A stretch of 64,000 bases of DNA from Kineothrix sp. MSJ-39 (GCF_018917935.1 NZ_JAHLPN010000006.1:1-64000); one strand, 5' to 3'; shown: positions 1-9,398, numbered from the stretch's first letter. The notes: generated by a model from the letters alone, not told the origin. A program made the numbers and translations.

Positions 1-30
1 ATCCTGAGCCAGGATCAAACTCTCATGTTT
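1..30 (-). rRNA. 16S ribosomal RNA, 5' end only (partial)
   Basis: Read on the minus strand, the first bases give the universal 16S 5' motif AGAGTTTGATCCTGGCTCAG, so a 16S gene begins near position 30 and runs out of the left edge. The 5' end was placed by counting back from this motif using E. coli numbering, so it may be off by a few bases. Two promoters lie upstream (191-219 and 285-313). Confidence 0.95.
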
Positions 31-190
31 AAGTTTTGATCTTTGGTCAAAATTAACTCTAGCTAAGTTTAACCGTTAATTTACTTTGTTTAGGTTTTGT
101 TCTCTGAACAATTCTTTTTTAGAATTTTCAGGGTTGCATTGCTGTTTATTTGTCAAGGTTCTGTGTTGTATCTCTCGACGCAACTCTGAT
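31..190 (-). other. 16S rRNA 5' leader region
   Basis: AT-rich transcribed leader between the proximal rRNA promoter and the 16S 5' end. It contains a short inverted repeat near 101-118 (TTGTTC-AGA-GAACAA on the minus strand) that could be part of an rRNA processing or antitermination structure. No coding sequence is credible here. Confidence 0.5.
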
Positions 191-219
191 ATAATATCAT
201 GCGTTTTGCCGTTTGTCAA
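191..219 (-). promoter_or_regulatory. rRNA promoter, proximal (P2)
   Basis: On the minus strand: perfect -35 TTGACA, 17-bp spacer, -10 TATTAT, about 160 bp upstream of the 16S 5' end. This is a near-consensus housekeeping sigma-A promoter as expected for an rRNA operon. Confidence 0.85.
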
Positions 220-284
220 CACCTTTTTTATTTTCTTTTGTCGTTTTTTGTGATTCACTGTCGTGTCTCACAAGCGACTTGCTT

Positions 285-313
285 ATAATAGCACCATGCC
301 TCTGGCATGTCAA
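285..313 (-). promoter_or_regulatory. rRNA promoter, distal (P1)
   Basis: A second minus-strand promoter, TTGACA, 17-bp spacer, TATTAT, with the same -35 and -10 hexamers as the proximal one and 94 bp further upstream. The spacer contains a short inverted repeat (CATGCC-TCT-GGCATG). Tandem promoters are typical for rRNA operons. Confidence 0.82.
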
Positions 314-378
314 CCTATTTTTTGGAATTTTTTTTACTTTTTTGTCGAATTATTTTTCCAAGCTTTTCCTACGTTTTT

Positions 379-1110
379 TCAAGGTGTAAGTGTCACTTCA
401 TCACTGTCTGACCGGATGACCAGATCAACACTTGTAATCTGCTGTGCTGTTTCTTCCGAAACCTCCGCCAGAAGAACCGTCTGCATTGTTTCGCCGGGAT
501 CGATCATGATATCCATAGCGGAAAAATCATTATCCAACATAGTAAGCATAACCTGATGCCTGTCTGTACCGTTCAGCATAACCCGGTATTTGATATTCTG
601 CTTATGCAGGGTATCAAATTCCACCTGTTCCTGTCCCGGATTTGTAACAGCCACCTGCAGGACAAGTAACTTCTTGCCTGTTCCTGCCTCCATAGAGAAA
701 TACAGATCTTCCCCGCCCTGCTCCGGATAGCTGTCGCATATCTCATAACCGGTATACGCGACCGTGAGCGGCTCTATCTGCAATAACTGCGTCGCAGAGA
801 CCTGTGCAGTTTCTTTATTTTCCATACCGGACTCCGGCGCCGTATCTGCCTCCATATCATTATCAGACACGCCCAGTGTCGGTTCCGGCGTCACAGCTGC
901 CGCATCTGCCAGTGTAGGCTCTTCCTTCGGCTTGGAAGTATCCACCAGCCTTGTCCCCGATTCATTTAAATGTTCCAGTAAAGTGCCTGCCGCATACTGT
1001 GCCACAAGCCCCTCCTGCTCCTGTGTCATATCCGGAATGCTGTTGCCGCACGCCGTCATACATAATGTACTTGCCAAAAGGCATAGTACGATCTTATTTT
1101 TCTTTTTCAT
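379..1110 (-). CDS. Predicted secreted lipoprotein of unknown function
   Basis: 243 aa. A basic N-terminus and hydrophobic segment end in a lipobox-like MTACG (Cys about residue 21), so it is predicted to be lipidated and anchored outside the membrane. A low-complexity Thr/Pro/Glu/Ala-rich linker (about 60-105) precedes a C-terminal beta-rich domain (about 110-243) resembling the telokin/DUF4352-type extracellular domains of Firmicute lipoproteins; that resemblance is from pattern only. It follows the histidine kinase gene by 58 bp on the same strand, so it may be co-transcribed with the two-component system as its output or sensing partner (inference). A GGGGTAGGAAC ribosome site supports the start. 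No clear terminator separates it from the rRNA promoters. Confidence 0.75.
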   Translation of the reverse strand: MKKKNKIVLCLLASTLCMTACGNSIPDMTQEQEGLVAQYAAGTLLEHLNESGTRLVDTSKPKEEPTLADAAAVTPEPTLGVSDNDMEADTAPESGMENKETAQVSATQLLQIEPLTVAYTGYEICDSYPEQGGEDLYFSMEAGTGKKLLVLQVAVTNPGQEQVEFDTLHKQNIKYRVMLNGTDRHQVMLTMLDNDFSAMDIMIDPGETMQTVLLAEVSEETAQQITSVDLVIRSDSDEVTLTP

Positions 1111-1168
1111 GTTCCTACCCCGGCATTTAATCTCCTGAACTTACCGTTCCATGCCATTTATTGTAGCA

Positions 1169-2647
1169 TCATTTGCACTCTAATTCAAACCAAAATTCCA
1201 CGCCGTCCTCATGGTTGCGGACACCATAGCTCTGATGCAGAGACTCCATGATCGCCTTTACAATGGACAGACCTACCCCGCTTCCACCGTATGCTCTTGT
1301 TCTTGCCTTATCCACTTTATAGAATTTCTCCCAGATATGCGGCAGAGAATCCTCTGGGATCGGTATTCCCGTATTAAATACAGAAACCCTTGCGATCCCA
1401 TTTTCATTTGTGAGCGTAATGCGGATCTGTTTTCTGTCATCTAAATGATTCAGGGCATTCGTAAAGTAATTCATGAATACTTCTTCTATTTTAAATTCAT
1501 CGCCCCAGACAAAGACCGGTTCTTCCTGTTCAAAGGTGATCTGTGCCTCATTTTGCTGGATCAGAATCGATGCAGATTGGATATAATTCCGGATCAGTTC
1601 TACAATGTCAAACCGCTCCATCGTCACAACGTCATTCCCAAATTCCAGCTGATTGAGTGTCAGGAGTTTCTTTACCATCACATTCATCTTTTCCGCTTCG
1701 TCCATGATAACGTCACAGTAAAAATCGCGACTTTCCGGATCTTCATTGATATCTTCCTTCAATCCTTCTGCATAACCAAGGATCAGTGCGATCGGGGTCT
1801 TCAGCTCGTGGGAAACATTGGCCAGAAATTCCTTCCGCATTTCATCAATCTGTTCTTTTTTTGCAATATCCTTCTGCAGTTCGTTATTCGCCGTCTTTAA
1901 TTCGGAGATCGTCTCTTCCAGCCGGTCGGACATCTGATTCATATTATTTCCCAAAAGCCCGATCTCGTTTTTGTCTTTTCCGGTATATTTTGCATTAAAA
2001 TCAAGATCTGACATCCGTTTGGAAATAGAAGCAAGCTGCAGGATCGGATCTGTGATCTTTCTGCTGACCCACCAGATAATAAACCCGCTGAGGATAATAG
2101 AAAGCAGTCCTACATATGCCATAAACCGGTTAGAGATCTTAACACTGTCGTGAATGCCTTCCAGCGCCGAGCGGATGATAAAAGGATTGCCATTATCAAG
2201 GACGCCCCACATTTCAATATAATTGATGCCTGTCCGATAGTCCTTGCTGTTCTGTATGGTATAAGAATCTGTCTGCTGCAGGACTTCATCCTGCCCTGTT
2301 TCATCCTGATTGTTGACGCCAAAAATATGCTCCATCAGTTCATGTGTCAGTGCTGTTGTTTCATGTACAGAAGATGTTACAATATCAGAATCCGCATTTA
2401 CGATCAAAATGCTGATATTGTAAATACCGCAAAGCTTCTGTACTTCAATCTTAAATGTATCCGAGTTGGTATTTCCCTTACTGGTCGCCTCATTGATATT
2501 ATGGTAAGCCGTAAGCAGCACATGTTGTTTATTGTTTATATAATATCTTTCCAGCAAGGTACTGTTCAAAAACCAGCACAGCAAAATCGTTCCTGTCATA
2601 AGTGCAATAAAGATCATTGCAAATTGATTCTTAATCGAATGTTTCAT
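1169..2647 (-). CDS. Membrane sensor histidine kinase
   Basis: 492 aa, OmpR-partner type. Order of parts: transmembrane helix (about 9-28), extracellular sensor region (about 30-175), second helix (about 176-196), HAMP (about 197-250), dimerisation/phosphoacceptor domain with the H-box SHELKTP (His about 280), then the HATPase domain with an N-box (NYFTNALNHL), a G1 box (NTGIPIP) and a G2 box (GSGVGLSIV). All catalytic motifs are present, so it should autophosphorylate and pass phosphate to the response regulator encoded 24 bp upstream. The sensor domain gives no specific ligand clue. The downstream lipoprotein gene may belong to the same transcript. Confidence 0.93.
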   Translation of the reverse strand: MKHSIKNQFAMIFIALMTGTILLCWFLNSTLLERYYINNKQHVLLTAYHNINEATSKGNTNSDTFKIEVQKLCGIYNISILIVNADSDIVTSSVHETTALTHELMEHIFGVNNQDETGQDEVLQQTDSYTIQNSKDYRTGINYIEMWGVLDNGNPFIIRSALEGIHDSVKISNRFMAYVGLLSIILSGFIIWWVSRKITDPILQLASISKRMSDLDFNAKYTGKDKNEIGLLGNNMNQMSDRLEETISELKTANNELQKDIAKKEQIDEMRKEFLANVSHELKTPIALILGYAEGLKEDINEDPESRDFYCDVIMDEAEKMNVMVKKLLTLNQLEFGNDVVTMERFDIVELIRNYIQSASILIQQNEAQITFEQEEPVFVWGDEFKIEEVFMNYFTNALNHLDDRKQIRITLTNENGIARVSVFNTGIPIPEDSLPHIWEKFYKVDKARTRAYGGSGVGLSIVKAIMESLHQSYGVRNHEDGVEFWFELECK

Positions 2648-2671
2648 ACAAACCCGTTCTCTTTCTGCCTG

Positions 2672-3358
2672 TTATGCCTGCGTATCTACATCAAATTTAT
2701 AACCCATGCCCCAGATTGTTTTAATATAATTGCCCTGTTCTCCCATTTTACTGCGCAATTTCTTCACATGGGTATCGATCGTACGGGCATCTCCAAAGTA
2801 ATCATAATTCCATACGTGATTCAAGATCACTTCTCTGGACAGGGCAATTCCCCTGTTTTCCATAAAATATGCCAGAAGCTCAAATTCTTTATAGCTCAGT
2901 TCAACCGGATTACCTCCGATCGTCACAATGTGCGCAGCCTTATCCAGCACAATATCACCCACTGTCATCACATCATCCTTTGATGTCCCCTTTGTGCGTC
3001 TTAAAACAGCCTCCACGCGCGCAACGAGGATCTTCGGGCTGAACGGTTTTGCAATGTATTCATCCACACCAAGCTGGAATCCCTGCAATTCATCCCGTTC
3101 ATCCGTTCTGGCAGTCAGCATGATGATCGGCACTTTGGAATATGCTCTGATCTCTTTACATACCTGCCAGCCATCCATCTTAGGCATCATGACATCCAGA
3201 ATAATCAGCGCAATGGAATTGTCCGCAAAGAAAATATCCAAAGCCTTTTCCCCATCCTCTGCCTCTAATACTTCATAGTTACTTCTGACTAAAAAATCTT
3301 TTACAAGCTTTCGCATTCTGCTTTCATCGTCCACGACCAAAATCTTTATTTTTTCCAT
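2672..3358 (-). CDS. OmpR-family response regulator
   Basis: 228 aa from the chosen start. The receiver domain (about 1-120) has the acidic pair DD at 10-11, phosphoacceptor Asp55 in ILDVMMPK, and the conserved Lys in AKPFSP. A winged-helix DNA-binding domain (about 130-225) carries LSYKEFELL and the RTIDTHVKKLRSK recognition-helix motif. The reading frame is open seven codons further upstream, but the ATG at 3358 is preceded by AGAGGACGGGACT, a good ribosome site, so it is preferred. It pairs with the adjacent histidine kinase. Probable targets include its own operon (inference). Confidence 0.94.
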   Translation of the reverse strand: MEKIKILVVDDESRMRKLVKDFLVRSNYEVLEAEDGEKALDIFFADNSIALIILDVMMPKMDGWQVCKEIRAYSKVPIIMLTARTDERDELQGFQLGVDEYIAKPFSPKILVARVEAVLRRTKGTSKDDVMTVGDIVLDKAAHIVTIGGNPVELSYKEFELLAYFMENRGIALSREVILNHVWNYDYFGDARTIDTHVKKLRSKMGEQGNYIKTIWGMGYKFDVDTQA

Positions 3359-3435
3359 AGTCCCGTCCTCTTTTCCCATATTCTTATTTGTAGCCTACAA
3401 CAACTTTATGACGAAAATGTGAATCTCTTCCTGAT

Positions 3436-4020
3436 TTATTCCGCAATTCCAAGCTGCGCCTCTTTTTCTCTGACTACCGCTTCTCTTTCCTTCAGATCCT
3501 GCTCCCAGGAGGCATATTGATCTACGATCTTTGACCTGTAATTGATGATCGTCGGATTTTTCCCGGTCATACTGATCGCAAAGAGTGCGATTACCAAAAC
3601 TGCAAGCATAACAACAATCCCTTTCAGCTTCCTGCAGCGCTGCTGCAATCCTGCTTCTTTTTCCCGCTGCACATCCAGCCTGCTTTTCCAGATTGCATCT
3701 CTTTTCTGCAATTTTTCTTCCAGCGGATCATCCTGCTTTTCCTGTATGCTCTGCAGCGGGCAGGCGATCTGTTTTTCCGCCGCCAGATCTTCATAGCCGT
3801 TTTTCTGCAGCAGCTCACGCAGTTTCAGCAGATATGCCATGCCAACAGGCGTCTGAAAAATATTGCCTTCTACCGCTTTCCGGTACATCACTGCAACATT
3901 TGCCATATTCTTTTCATCCAGTTTTTCCTGCAGCAGCTTGACCTTCTTCCACTCTTTTTCTGCCTGCATCGCCAGATCCCGGTCATAAAATACAATATTA
4001 TCTACAATAAAGGTTTCCAT
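3436..4020 (-). CDS. Hypothetical single-pass membrane protein with coiled-coil segments
   Basis: 194 aa, family not recognised. The N-terminal half (1-125) is charged and helical, with heptad-like Glu/Lys/Leu patterns. One transmembrane helix lies at about 132-151 (GIVVMLAVLVIALFAIS), followed by a short outer or inner tail that ends in another charged helix (WEQDLKEREAVVREKEAQ). There is no signal peptide. It lies between tmRNA and the response regulator gene, on the same strand as both. It may precede the two-component genes on one transcript, but a 77-bp gap separates them. Confidence 0.7.
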   Translation of the reverse strand: METFIVDNIVFYDRDLAMQAEKEWKKVKLLQEKLDEKNMANVAVMYRKAVEGNIFQTPVGMAYLLKLRELLQKNGYEDLAAEKQIACPLQSIQEKQDDPLEEKLQKRDAIWKSRLDVQREKEAGLQQRCRKLKGIVVMLAVLVIALFAISMTGKNPTIINYRSKIVDQYASWEQDLKEREAVVREKEAQLGIAE

Positions 4021-4063
4021 CTGTTTTCTTCCTTTTGTATCTGTTTGCGGTTATTATAGCATA

Positions 4064-4108
4064 AAAATAACGACACCGTATATCACTTTAGTAACATACG
4101 GTGTCGTT
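4064..4108 (-). terminator. Rho-independent terminator of tmRNA
   Basis: Perfect 13-bp stem (arms 4069-4081 and 4096-4108) with a T-rich run (TTATTTTTAT) on the minus strand, immediately after the tmRNA 3' end. Confidence 0.85.
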
Positions 4109-4112
4109 TTGA

Positions 4113-4450
4113 TGGAGACGACGGGAGTCGAACCCGTGTCCAAAAGCCTATTCCCTGTCCTTCTACTATCATAGTCAGTTATTTGGGATTCCCGCCATCT
4201 GCCGGGAACTGACACCTGACAGACTTTGGTAGCTTCATGATACGCCCATATACGCAAAGCTTAGTATATGTCGTTTCCTACATAGTCGATGCCTGGGTCT
4301 TAATGTGTAGGTGCACTAAGTCAGACAGCTGCCATTAGGCAGCAAATGCTAAATTATCTTCAGCGTTTAATTTTAGTTTTGCGATTTAACGCCATCGCCT
4401 TCGGATAGCTTCTCCAGCTGCAAGACCCCTGTCGAAACCATTACGTCCCC
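4113..4450 (-). ncRNA. ssrA: tmRNA (transfer-messenger RNA)
   Basis: One-piece tmRNA of 338 nt. The minus strand begins GGGGACG and ends CGTCTCC-A, which pair as the acceptor stem (one G-U). The 3' T-arm GGGTTCGACTCCCG is intact and CCA is encoded. The resume codon is GCA and the tag reading frame (4335-4382) encodes AKLKLNAEDNLAFAA followed by TAA, with the LAFAA-type C-terminus used as a protease signal. It rescues ribosomes stalled on broken mRNA together with SmpB, whose gene lies directly upstream with no intervening base. Confidence 0.97.
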
Positions 4451-4915
4451 TTAGAGGTTTTTGATCTTGAACTGCCGCTCTGTTTCGCGGCGCAGATCCT
4501 TCTTGGCAATATCCTGTCTCTTATCATAGAGCTTCTTACCTCTGGCAACGCCAACTTCTACCTTGACTCTGCCATTTTTAAAGTAGACCTGAAGCGGCAC
4601 AAGTGTATAGCCTTTTTCTGCCATTTTACCTGCCAGTTTTCCGATCTCAGCTTTATGAAGCAGCAGCTTTTTCACACGGAGCGGATCCTTGTTAAAAATA
4701 TTGCCCTTTTCATACGGACTGACATTCATACCGTAAATAAACGCTTCGCCGTTTTCAATCCTGACAAATGCTTCTTTGATACTGCACTTGCCCATACGGA
4801 GCGACTTTACCTCTGTTCCGTGAAGAGCAATGCCCGCTTCATACTTCTCATCGATAAAAAAATCATGATATGCTTTTTTATTATTGGCAACTAATTTCAT
4901 TGCCTCCTTTGACAT
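4451..4915 (-). CDS. smpB: SsrA-binding protein SmpB
   Basis: 154 aa, the usual family length. SmpB binds the tRNA-like domain of tmRNA and places it in the empty A site. Conserved features are KKAYHDFFI near the N-terminus, [13 protein letters not shown], and the C-terminal [20 protein letters not shown] tail, which acts in the mRNA channel. The start at 4915 is preceded by GAGGAAGTGAGAGC; an upstream in-frame ATG (4963) overlaps rnr and would add 16 unconserved residues, and a later ATG sits too close to its AGGAGG. The TAA stop occupies 4451-4453, right against the mature tmRNA 5' end. It follows rnr by 44 bp, as in many Firmicutes. Confidence 0.96.
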   Translation of the reverse strand: MSKEAMKLVANNKKAYHDFFIDEKYEAGIALHGTEVKSLRMGKCSIKEAFVRIENGEAFIYGMNVSPYEKGNIFNKDPLRVKKLLLHKAEIGKLAGKMAEKGYTLVPLQVYFKNGRVKVEVGVARGKKLYDKRQDIAKKDLRRETERQFKIKNL

Positions 4916-4959
4916 GCTCTCACTTCCTCTCTGTCCGTTTTTAAAGTATAGCTCATTTT

Positions 4960-7086
4960 TCATTCTTTGTGAAGTCCAAAATCAATCGTCTTTTTCTGCA
5001 GATCCACATCTTTGACATAAACATGGATCCGGTCTCCCAGACGATAGGAGTTGCCCGTATGTCTGCCTACCATTTCGCAGGCAGTTTCATCATACACATA
5101 GTAATCGCCCGGTATATCCGCTGCCCTGATGAGCCCTTCTACCGTATTTTCCAGTTCCACATAAATACCATATGCCATAATGCCGGAAATAACACCGTCA
5201 TATTCCTCTCCCATATGTGCTGTCATATATTCGGCTTTCTTGAGCTTATCGGTCTCCCGCTCCGCTTCATCTGCCCTTCTTTCCATTTCCGAAGCATGCT
5301 TGCATACCTGCGGCAAAATGTCCTTGTAATGCAGGATCCTCTCTTCCTTCAGCCTGCCCCGAAGGTACTCTTTGATGATACGATGGATCTGCAGATCCGG
5401 ATACCGGCGGATCGGCGAAGTAAAATGGCAATAATATTTACATGCCAGTCCGAAATGTCCTGTGCAGACATCCTGGTACTGCGCCCGCTTCATACTGCGC
5501 AGGATCAGCCTGCTCAACATATCTTCTTCCTTGGTTCCTTCAATTCTTGTCAACAGTTTCTGCAGCTCTTTCGGATGGATTTCATCCCTTGTACCTTTCA
5601 GGGAATAACCGAAATTATTCAGAAATGTCGTCAGCTTCTGTATTTTCTCAGGGTCAGGTTTATCATGTGTCCGGTAAACAAAAGGCACTTCCAGCCAGAA
5701 AAAGTGCTGTGCCACCGTTTCATTTGCCAGCAGCATAAAATCCTCGATCAGCTTAGTTGCCACATTTCGTTCATGTGGCAGGATATCTACAGGATGCCCG
5801 CTTTCATCCAGTTTAATCTCACATTCCTGAAAATCAAAATCCACTGCACCGCGGTTTCTTCTTTTCCTGCGAACGATCTCCGACAGCTTCTGCATCTGCT
5901 CAAGCATTGGCACAAGTGCCTCACAGGCTTCGATCTCCTGCGCATCATGATCTTCCAGTATCTTTCTGACACCTGTATAGCTCAATCTCTTATCCACACA
6001 GATGACTGTTTCCGCGATCTTATAGTCTACTACAGTTCCGGTCTCATCGATTGTCATAAGGCAGCTCAGTGCCAGCCTGTCCTCTCCCGCATTTAAGGAA
6101 CAGATGCCATTGGACAGGGTATGGGGCAGCATTGGGATCACTCTGTCAACGAGATATACACTTGTCCCTCTTTCCTTGGCTTCCCAGTCCAGTGCCGAAT
6201 TTTCCTGCACATAATTGGTCACATCCGCAATATGCACACCCAGCCGGTACATTCCGTTTTCCATCGTCAGCGATACTGCATCATCCAGATCCTTGGCATC
6301 CTCTCCGTCGATCGTGACCATCTGTACATTTCTCAGATCCAGTCTGCCTGCACGGTCTGCTTCCGAAACCGGATTTGACACACGCTGTGCCTGATCCAGC
6401 ACGCGTTTTTCAAACTCGGTCGGAATACCGAACGCCTTTACGATCGAAAGGATATCTACGCCCGGATCATCACGATGTCCAAGGATCTCGATGATCTTTC
6501 CTTCCGGATTTCTGCGTTCTCCGCCGTAATCACAGATTTCACAGACTACTTTATGACCGTCTACCGCGCCATGAATCGCGCCTGCCGGAATAAAAATATC
6601 TGTCGGGATCTTCGTATCATCCGGGATCACAAAGCCAAAACTTTTACTTTTTTCAAATGTACCTACCACCTGTGTGATCTCATGCTCCAGTACAGAAACG
6701 ATCTCCGCCTCCTGTCTTCTGCCCCTTGAGGGTGGCAGTAACCTGAAGCTGACCTTGTCCTGATGAAAGGCTGAATGCACATATTCCTCCGGGACATAAT
6801 AGTCTTCTTCCTGTCCTTCCACCTCAATAAAACCGAATCCTTTTTCATTGGCAATAAACCGTCCTTCCAGGATCGGATTTTCCGGTGCTTTATACTTTCC
6901 GCGTTTGGTGATCTCGATCGCATGCTCTTTTAAAAGTTCTTCCAGTGCCTGCTTTAGCTGCGGTCTGTCCTCAGGCTCCACCTGCAGAAAGATCGCCAGT
7001 TCCTTTTCCTTCATGGGCACATAAAGCGCATCGCGTACCAGATCGTATATGATCTTTTTTCTTTCTTCATAACTTTTTTTTGCCAT
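4960..7086 (-). CDS. rnr: Ribonuclease R
   Basis: 708 aa. A 3'-5' exoribonuclease of the RNB (RNase II) superfamily that degrades structured RNA and works with tmRNA-SmpB on non-stop mRNAs. Order: N-terminal helix-turn-helix-like region (about 1-70), two cold-shock/OB domains (about 75-220), RNB catalytic domain (about 240-570) with the metal-binding stretch [13 protein letters not shown], and a C-terminal S1 domain (about 620-705, [17 protein letters not shown]). The ATG at 7086 has GAGGAATAAA upstream; the longer frame would begin at a GTG inside that ribosome site. It is in series with secG upstream and smpB downstream, the standard Firmicute order. Confidence 0.96.
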   Translation of the reverse strand: MAKKSYEERKKIIYDLVRDALYVPMKEKELAIFLQVEPEDRPQLKQALEELLKEHAIEITKRGKYKAPENPILEGRFIANEKGFGFIEVEGQEEDYYVPEEYVHSAFHQDKVSFRLLPPSRGRRQEAEIVSVLEHEITQVVGTFEKSKSFGFVIPDDTKIPTDIFIPAGAIHGAVDGHKVVCEICDYGGERRNPEGKIIEILGHRDDPGVDILSIVKAFGIPTEFEKRVLDQAQRVSNPVSEADRAGRLDLRNVQMVTIDGEDAKDLDDAVSLTMENGMYRLGVHIADVTNYVQENSALDWEAKERGTSVYLVDRVIPMLPHTLSNGICSLNAGEDRLALSCLMTIDETGTVVDYKIAETVICVDKRLSYTGVRKILEDHDAQEIEACEALVPMLEQMQKLSEIVRRKRRNRGAVDFDFQECEIKLDESGHPVDILPHERNVATKLIEDFMLLANETVAQHFFWLEVPFVYRTHDKPDPEKIQKLTTFLNNFGYSLKGTRDEIHPKELQKLLTRIEGTKEEDMLSRLILRSMKRAQYQDVCTGHFGLACKYYCHFTSPIRRYPDLQIHRIIKEYLRGRLKEERILHYKDILPQVCKHASEMERRADEAERETDKLKKAEYMTAHMGEEYDGVISGIMAYGIYVELENTVEGLIRAADIPGDYYVYDETACEMVGRHTGNSYRLGDRIHVYVKDVDLQKKTIDFGLHKE

Positions 7087-7117
7087 TTTATTCCTCACTA
7101 TTCAAAGCATCAGCTGA

Positions 7118-7152
7118 TAAAAAAGAAAAGCACTCTTGAAAAGAGTGCTTTT
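7118..7152 (-). terminator. Terminator between secG and rnr
   Basis: 12-bp stem (7127-7138 with 7141-7152) and a minus-strand T tract (TTTTCTTTTTT). It ends some secG transcripts; rnr must be reached by read-through or an unseen promoter, since only about 30 bp remain before its start. Confidence 0.85.
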
Positions 7153-7167
7153 GTAATCATAAACCTT

Positions 7168-7407
7168 TTAAAATTTGTTTATATTCAAAACAACTGCCAA
7201 AACCATGAACAATACTGCCATCACTCGCGTGATCTTCACAAGCGCACCTTCCATGGAACGACCTTTATTCTTACCCCAATAGCTTTCAGCAGCTCCGCTG
7301 ATAGCTCCAAGACCTGCACTCTTTCCTTCCTGCATTAACACTATAATTGTTAAACCGATACAATCGATGATAAATAACACTGTTAAAATAATTCTGATAA
7401 CGCTCAT
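7168..7407 (-). CDS. secG: Preprotein translocase subunit SecG
   Basis: 79 aa, typical length. Two transmembrane helices (about 3-23 and 55-75) flank a cytoplasmic loop with the family signature MQEGKSAGLGAISG. SecG joins SecYE to aid SecA-driven protein export. The start has TAGGAGGTTTATAA upstream. It is the first gene of the secG-rnr-smpB-ssrA block. Confidence 0.95.
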   Translation of the reverse strand: MSVIRIILTVLFIIDCIGLTIIVLMQEGKSAGLGAISGAAESYWGKNKGRSMEGALVKITRVMAVLFMVLAVVLNINKF

Positions 7408-7438
7408 TTATAAACCTCCTACCGTCACAAACATTATT

Positions 7439-7467
7439 ATCCTAGCATACCTATCATCAAATTACAA
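7439..7467 (-). promoter_or_regulatory. Candidate secG promoter
   Basis: Minus-strand TTGTAA, 17-bp spacer, TAGGAT, about 30 bp upstream of the secG start codon. A moderate match to sigma-A consensus in the right place. Confidence 0.5.
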
Positions 7468-7477
7468 GCCTTTTCTT

Positions 7478-9181
7478 TTAAATTTGGAAAACAGACATGC
7501 TCTGTTCCATCGTATATGAAATATTCTTAAGGCTGACAGCCTCTTCTGACAGCTGATCAGAAATTGCTTTTACTTCTGTTACGGAAGCTGACGTTTCCTC
7601 TGTGGATGCTGCATTCTCCTGTGCGATCGCTGACAGATTCTGTACAATATCAATCACACCGCTTCTTTCCTTATCAAGCCGCTTTGTCTTATCGTCAATC
7701 GCTGACATACCGGCTATAGACTGCTCTACATTTTTCTGAATCTCATCAAATGCCTGTTTTGTATTATCTACATGCTCACTCTGCTTCTTAAAGATTTCTT
7801 TTACATCTTCCATAATGGAAACTGCTTTCTGGGAATCCTCCATCAGAACACGGATAATCTCGCTGATCTCTTTTGCAGATTCATTAGACTGTTCTGCCAG
7901 CTTCTGGATCTGTGCAGCTACCACTGCAAAGCCTCGTCCCTGTTCCCCTGCTCTGGCTGCTTCTATTGATGCGTTTAATGAAAGCAGATTCGTTTCCTCA
8001 GCGATCTCTGTGATCATACTTGCAGCCTCATGGATCTTGCCTGCAGATGCGTTTGTCGTATCTGTCTGTTCTGCAATTACATGAATATACTGCATCGCCT
8101 GATCATTTACCTGTTCCAGTTGTTCGAGTGCCTGCGTTGCACCTTGTCCGGACTGCTGCATACGCATTGCATATTTCATCAGATCATCTACCTGATCTGC
8201 CGTCTGCTCTACCATATCGCCCATATTGACAACTTTTTCTGTTGCAAGCTGTGTATCGCCCGCCTGGGAAGATGCACCATCTGCAATCTCTCCCACTGCA
8301 CTGTCAAGCTGCTGCATCGTTGTTGCAGTCTCGGAAGCACTGTCATGCACATGATTAGATGCCTCCAGAAGAAGCTCGCTCTGCTCGCGCACCTCTCTGA
8401 CTACACCTGCAACTTCAATCCGTAAATGTTCCAGCGCCCGGCTCATTGCACCGATTTCATCTTTTCTTGCAAAAAGCTTCTGCCCTGTCTCATGGTCAGA
8501 GAAATTCATAGAGGACAATCTGTTTGTAAAGTTTGTCATTCTGACAATTGGCTTTACAATTACGCCGGAAAAGATAATGCCAATGATCAGACCGATGATA
8601 ACCGTTCCGGCTAAAGATATTGCTCCCATTCTGTTCATTTTTGTAACCGGTGCAAGTACTTCTTTTTCATTGGCGGAAACGATCAGCATGAACTTCTGAT
8701 ATGTACTGACATACAAAGCTGCATACTTGACTTCTCCTCTATAATCATAAGTCCGGACACCACTCTTAACATCTTTTCCATCCTTGACATCCTGTACCGC
8801 CTGTTTGACCACTTCATTTTCTACAGGCTTCCCAATCTTGCTGCCATCCGGATGATATACCATTGTGCCATTCTCATCTACTACATACACATAGCTGGAT
8901 TCCACACCTTCAATGCCGACTCCATCTAACTTCTGCGACAATGCATCAGTCTTCAAAACATAGGTTGCATCTCCGTCTGCTTTCTTGACTTCTCCGTCCA
9001 GGACACCTCCATATGCCATAGCCAGATCTTCAATATAGTGTTGAGATAACTCGGTTAATTCCCTCTCCGCCGTTGGTGCATAGCTCCAAATCAAAAGTAT
9101 CCCCGTTGCCAGTGTAATAATGAGGAAAGAGAGAACTAATCTAACCTTAATAGAATTCTGTGCTTTTACTTTTTGATTCAT
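7478..9181 (-). CDS. Methyl-accepting chemotaxis protein
   Basis: 567 aa. Order: first membrane helix (about 14-36), extracellular Cache-like sensor domain (about 37-180, containing [20 protein letters not shown]), second helix (about 188-212), HAMP (about 213-265) and a long cytoplasmic signalling coiled coil. The hairpin tip has the highly conserved [20 protein letters not shown] motif that contacts CheA and CheW. It senses a small molecule outside the cell; Cache domains often bind amino or organic acids, but the ligand cannot be read here. The ATG at 9181 follows AGGGGTGGTTAAT; the longer frame starts at a GTG inside that site. No other chemotaxis gene is nearby, so it is a stand-alone receptor gene. 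Confidence 0.94.
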   Translation of the reverse strand: MNQKVKAQNSIKVRLVLSFLIITLATGILLIWSYAPTAERELTELSQHYIEDLAMAYGGVLDGEVKKADGDATYVLKTDALSQKLDGVGIEGVESSYVYVVDENGTMVYHPDGSKIGKPVENEVVKQAVQDVKDGKDVKSGVRTYDYRGEVKYAALYVSTYQKFMLIVSANEKEVLAPVTKMNRMGAISLAGTVIIGLIIGIIFSGVIVKPIVRMTNFTNRLSSMNFSDHETGQKLFARKDEIGAMSRALEHLRIEVAGVVREVREQSELLLEASNHVHDSASETATTMQQLDSAVGEIADGASSQAGDTQLATEKVVNMGDMVEQTADQVDDLMKYAMRMQQSGQGATQALEQLEQVNDQAMQYIHVIAEQTDTTNASAGKIHEAASMITEIAEETNLLSLNASIEAARAGEQGRGFAVVAAQIQKLAEQSNESAKEISEIIRVLMEDSQKAVSIMEDVKEIFKKQSEHVDNTKQAFDEIQKNVEQSIAGMSAIDDKTKRLDKERSGVIDIVQNLSAIAQENAASTEETSASVTEVKAISDQLSEEAVSLKNISYTMEQSMSVFQI

Positions 9182-9216
9182 ATTAACCACCCCTATTAAA
9201 TTGTTTTATAAAATTT

Positions 9217-9245
9217 ATTTTACCATTCCCATTTTCCGGCTTCAA
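9217..9245 (-). promoter_or_regulatory. Candidate promoter of the chemoreceptor gene
   Basis: Minus-strand TTGAAG, 17-bp spacer, TAAAAT, ending 36 bp upstream of the start. It resembles sigma-A rather than the flagellar sigma-28 class. Confidence 0.55.
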
Positions 9246-9349
9246 CCATCCTGACAGATCTTTCTTTTTTTATGTTCAAAAGTGGTTTATTTTTATGCAT
9301 TTTCGGTCATTTTTGTCGTGATCTGTCACTTCTTTTCGCGTTGTTTTCC

Positions 9350-9398
9350 CTATAGAAAAACAGGTTCTGCCGCAGTTATGATCCGCAGACAGAACCTA
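9350..9398 (-). terminator. Terminator after gpmI
   Basis: Stem AGGTTCTG (from 9362) pairing with CAGAACCT (to 9397), with an inner CCGCAG/CTGCGG extension, followed on the minus strand by TGTTTTTCT. Confidence 0.8.

Noticed and set aside
4054-4257. Open frame of 67 codons on the minus strand
   Set aside because: It lies inside the tmRNA gene and its terminator; the RNA structure explains the sequence.
4969-6096. 375-codon open frame on the plus strand
   Set aside because: It is antisense to rnr, Cys/His/Ile-rich without homology-like motifs, and has no ribosome site.
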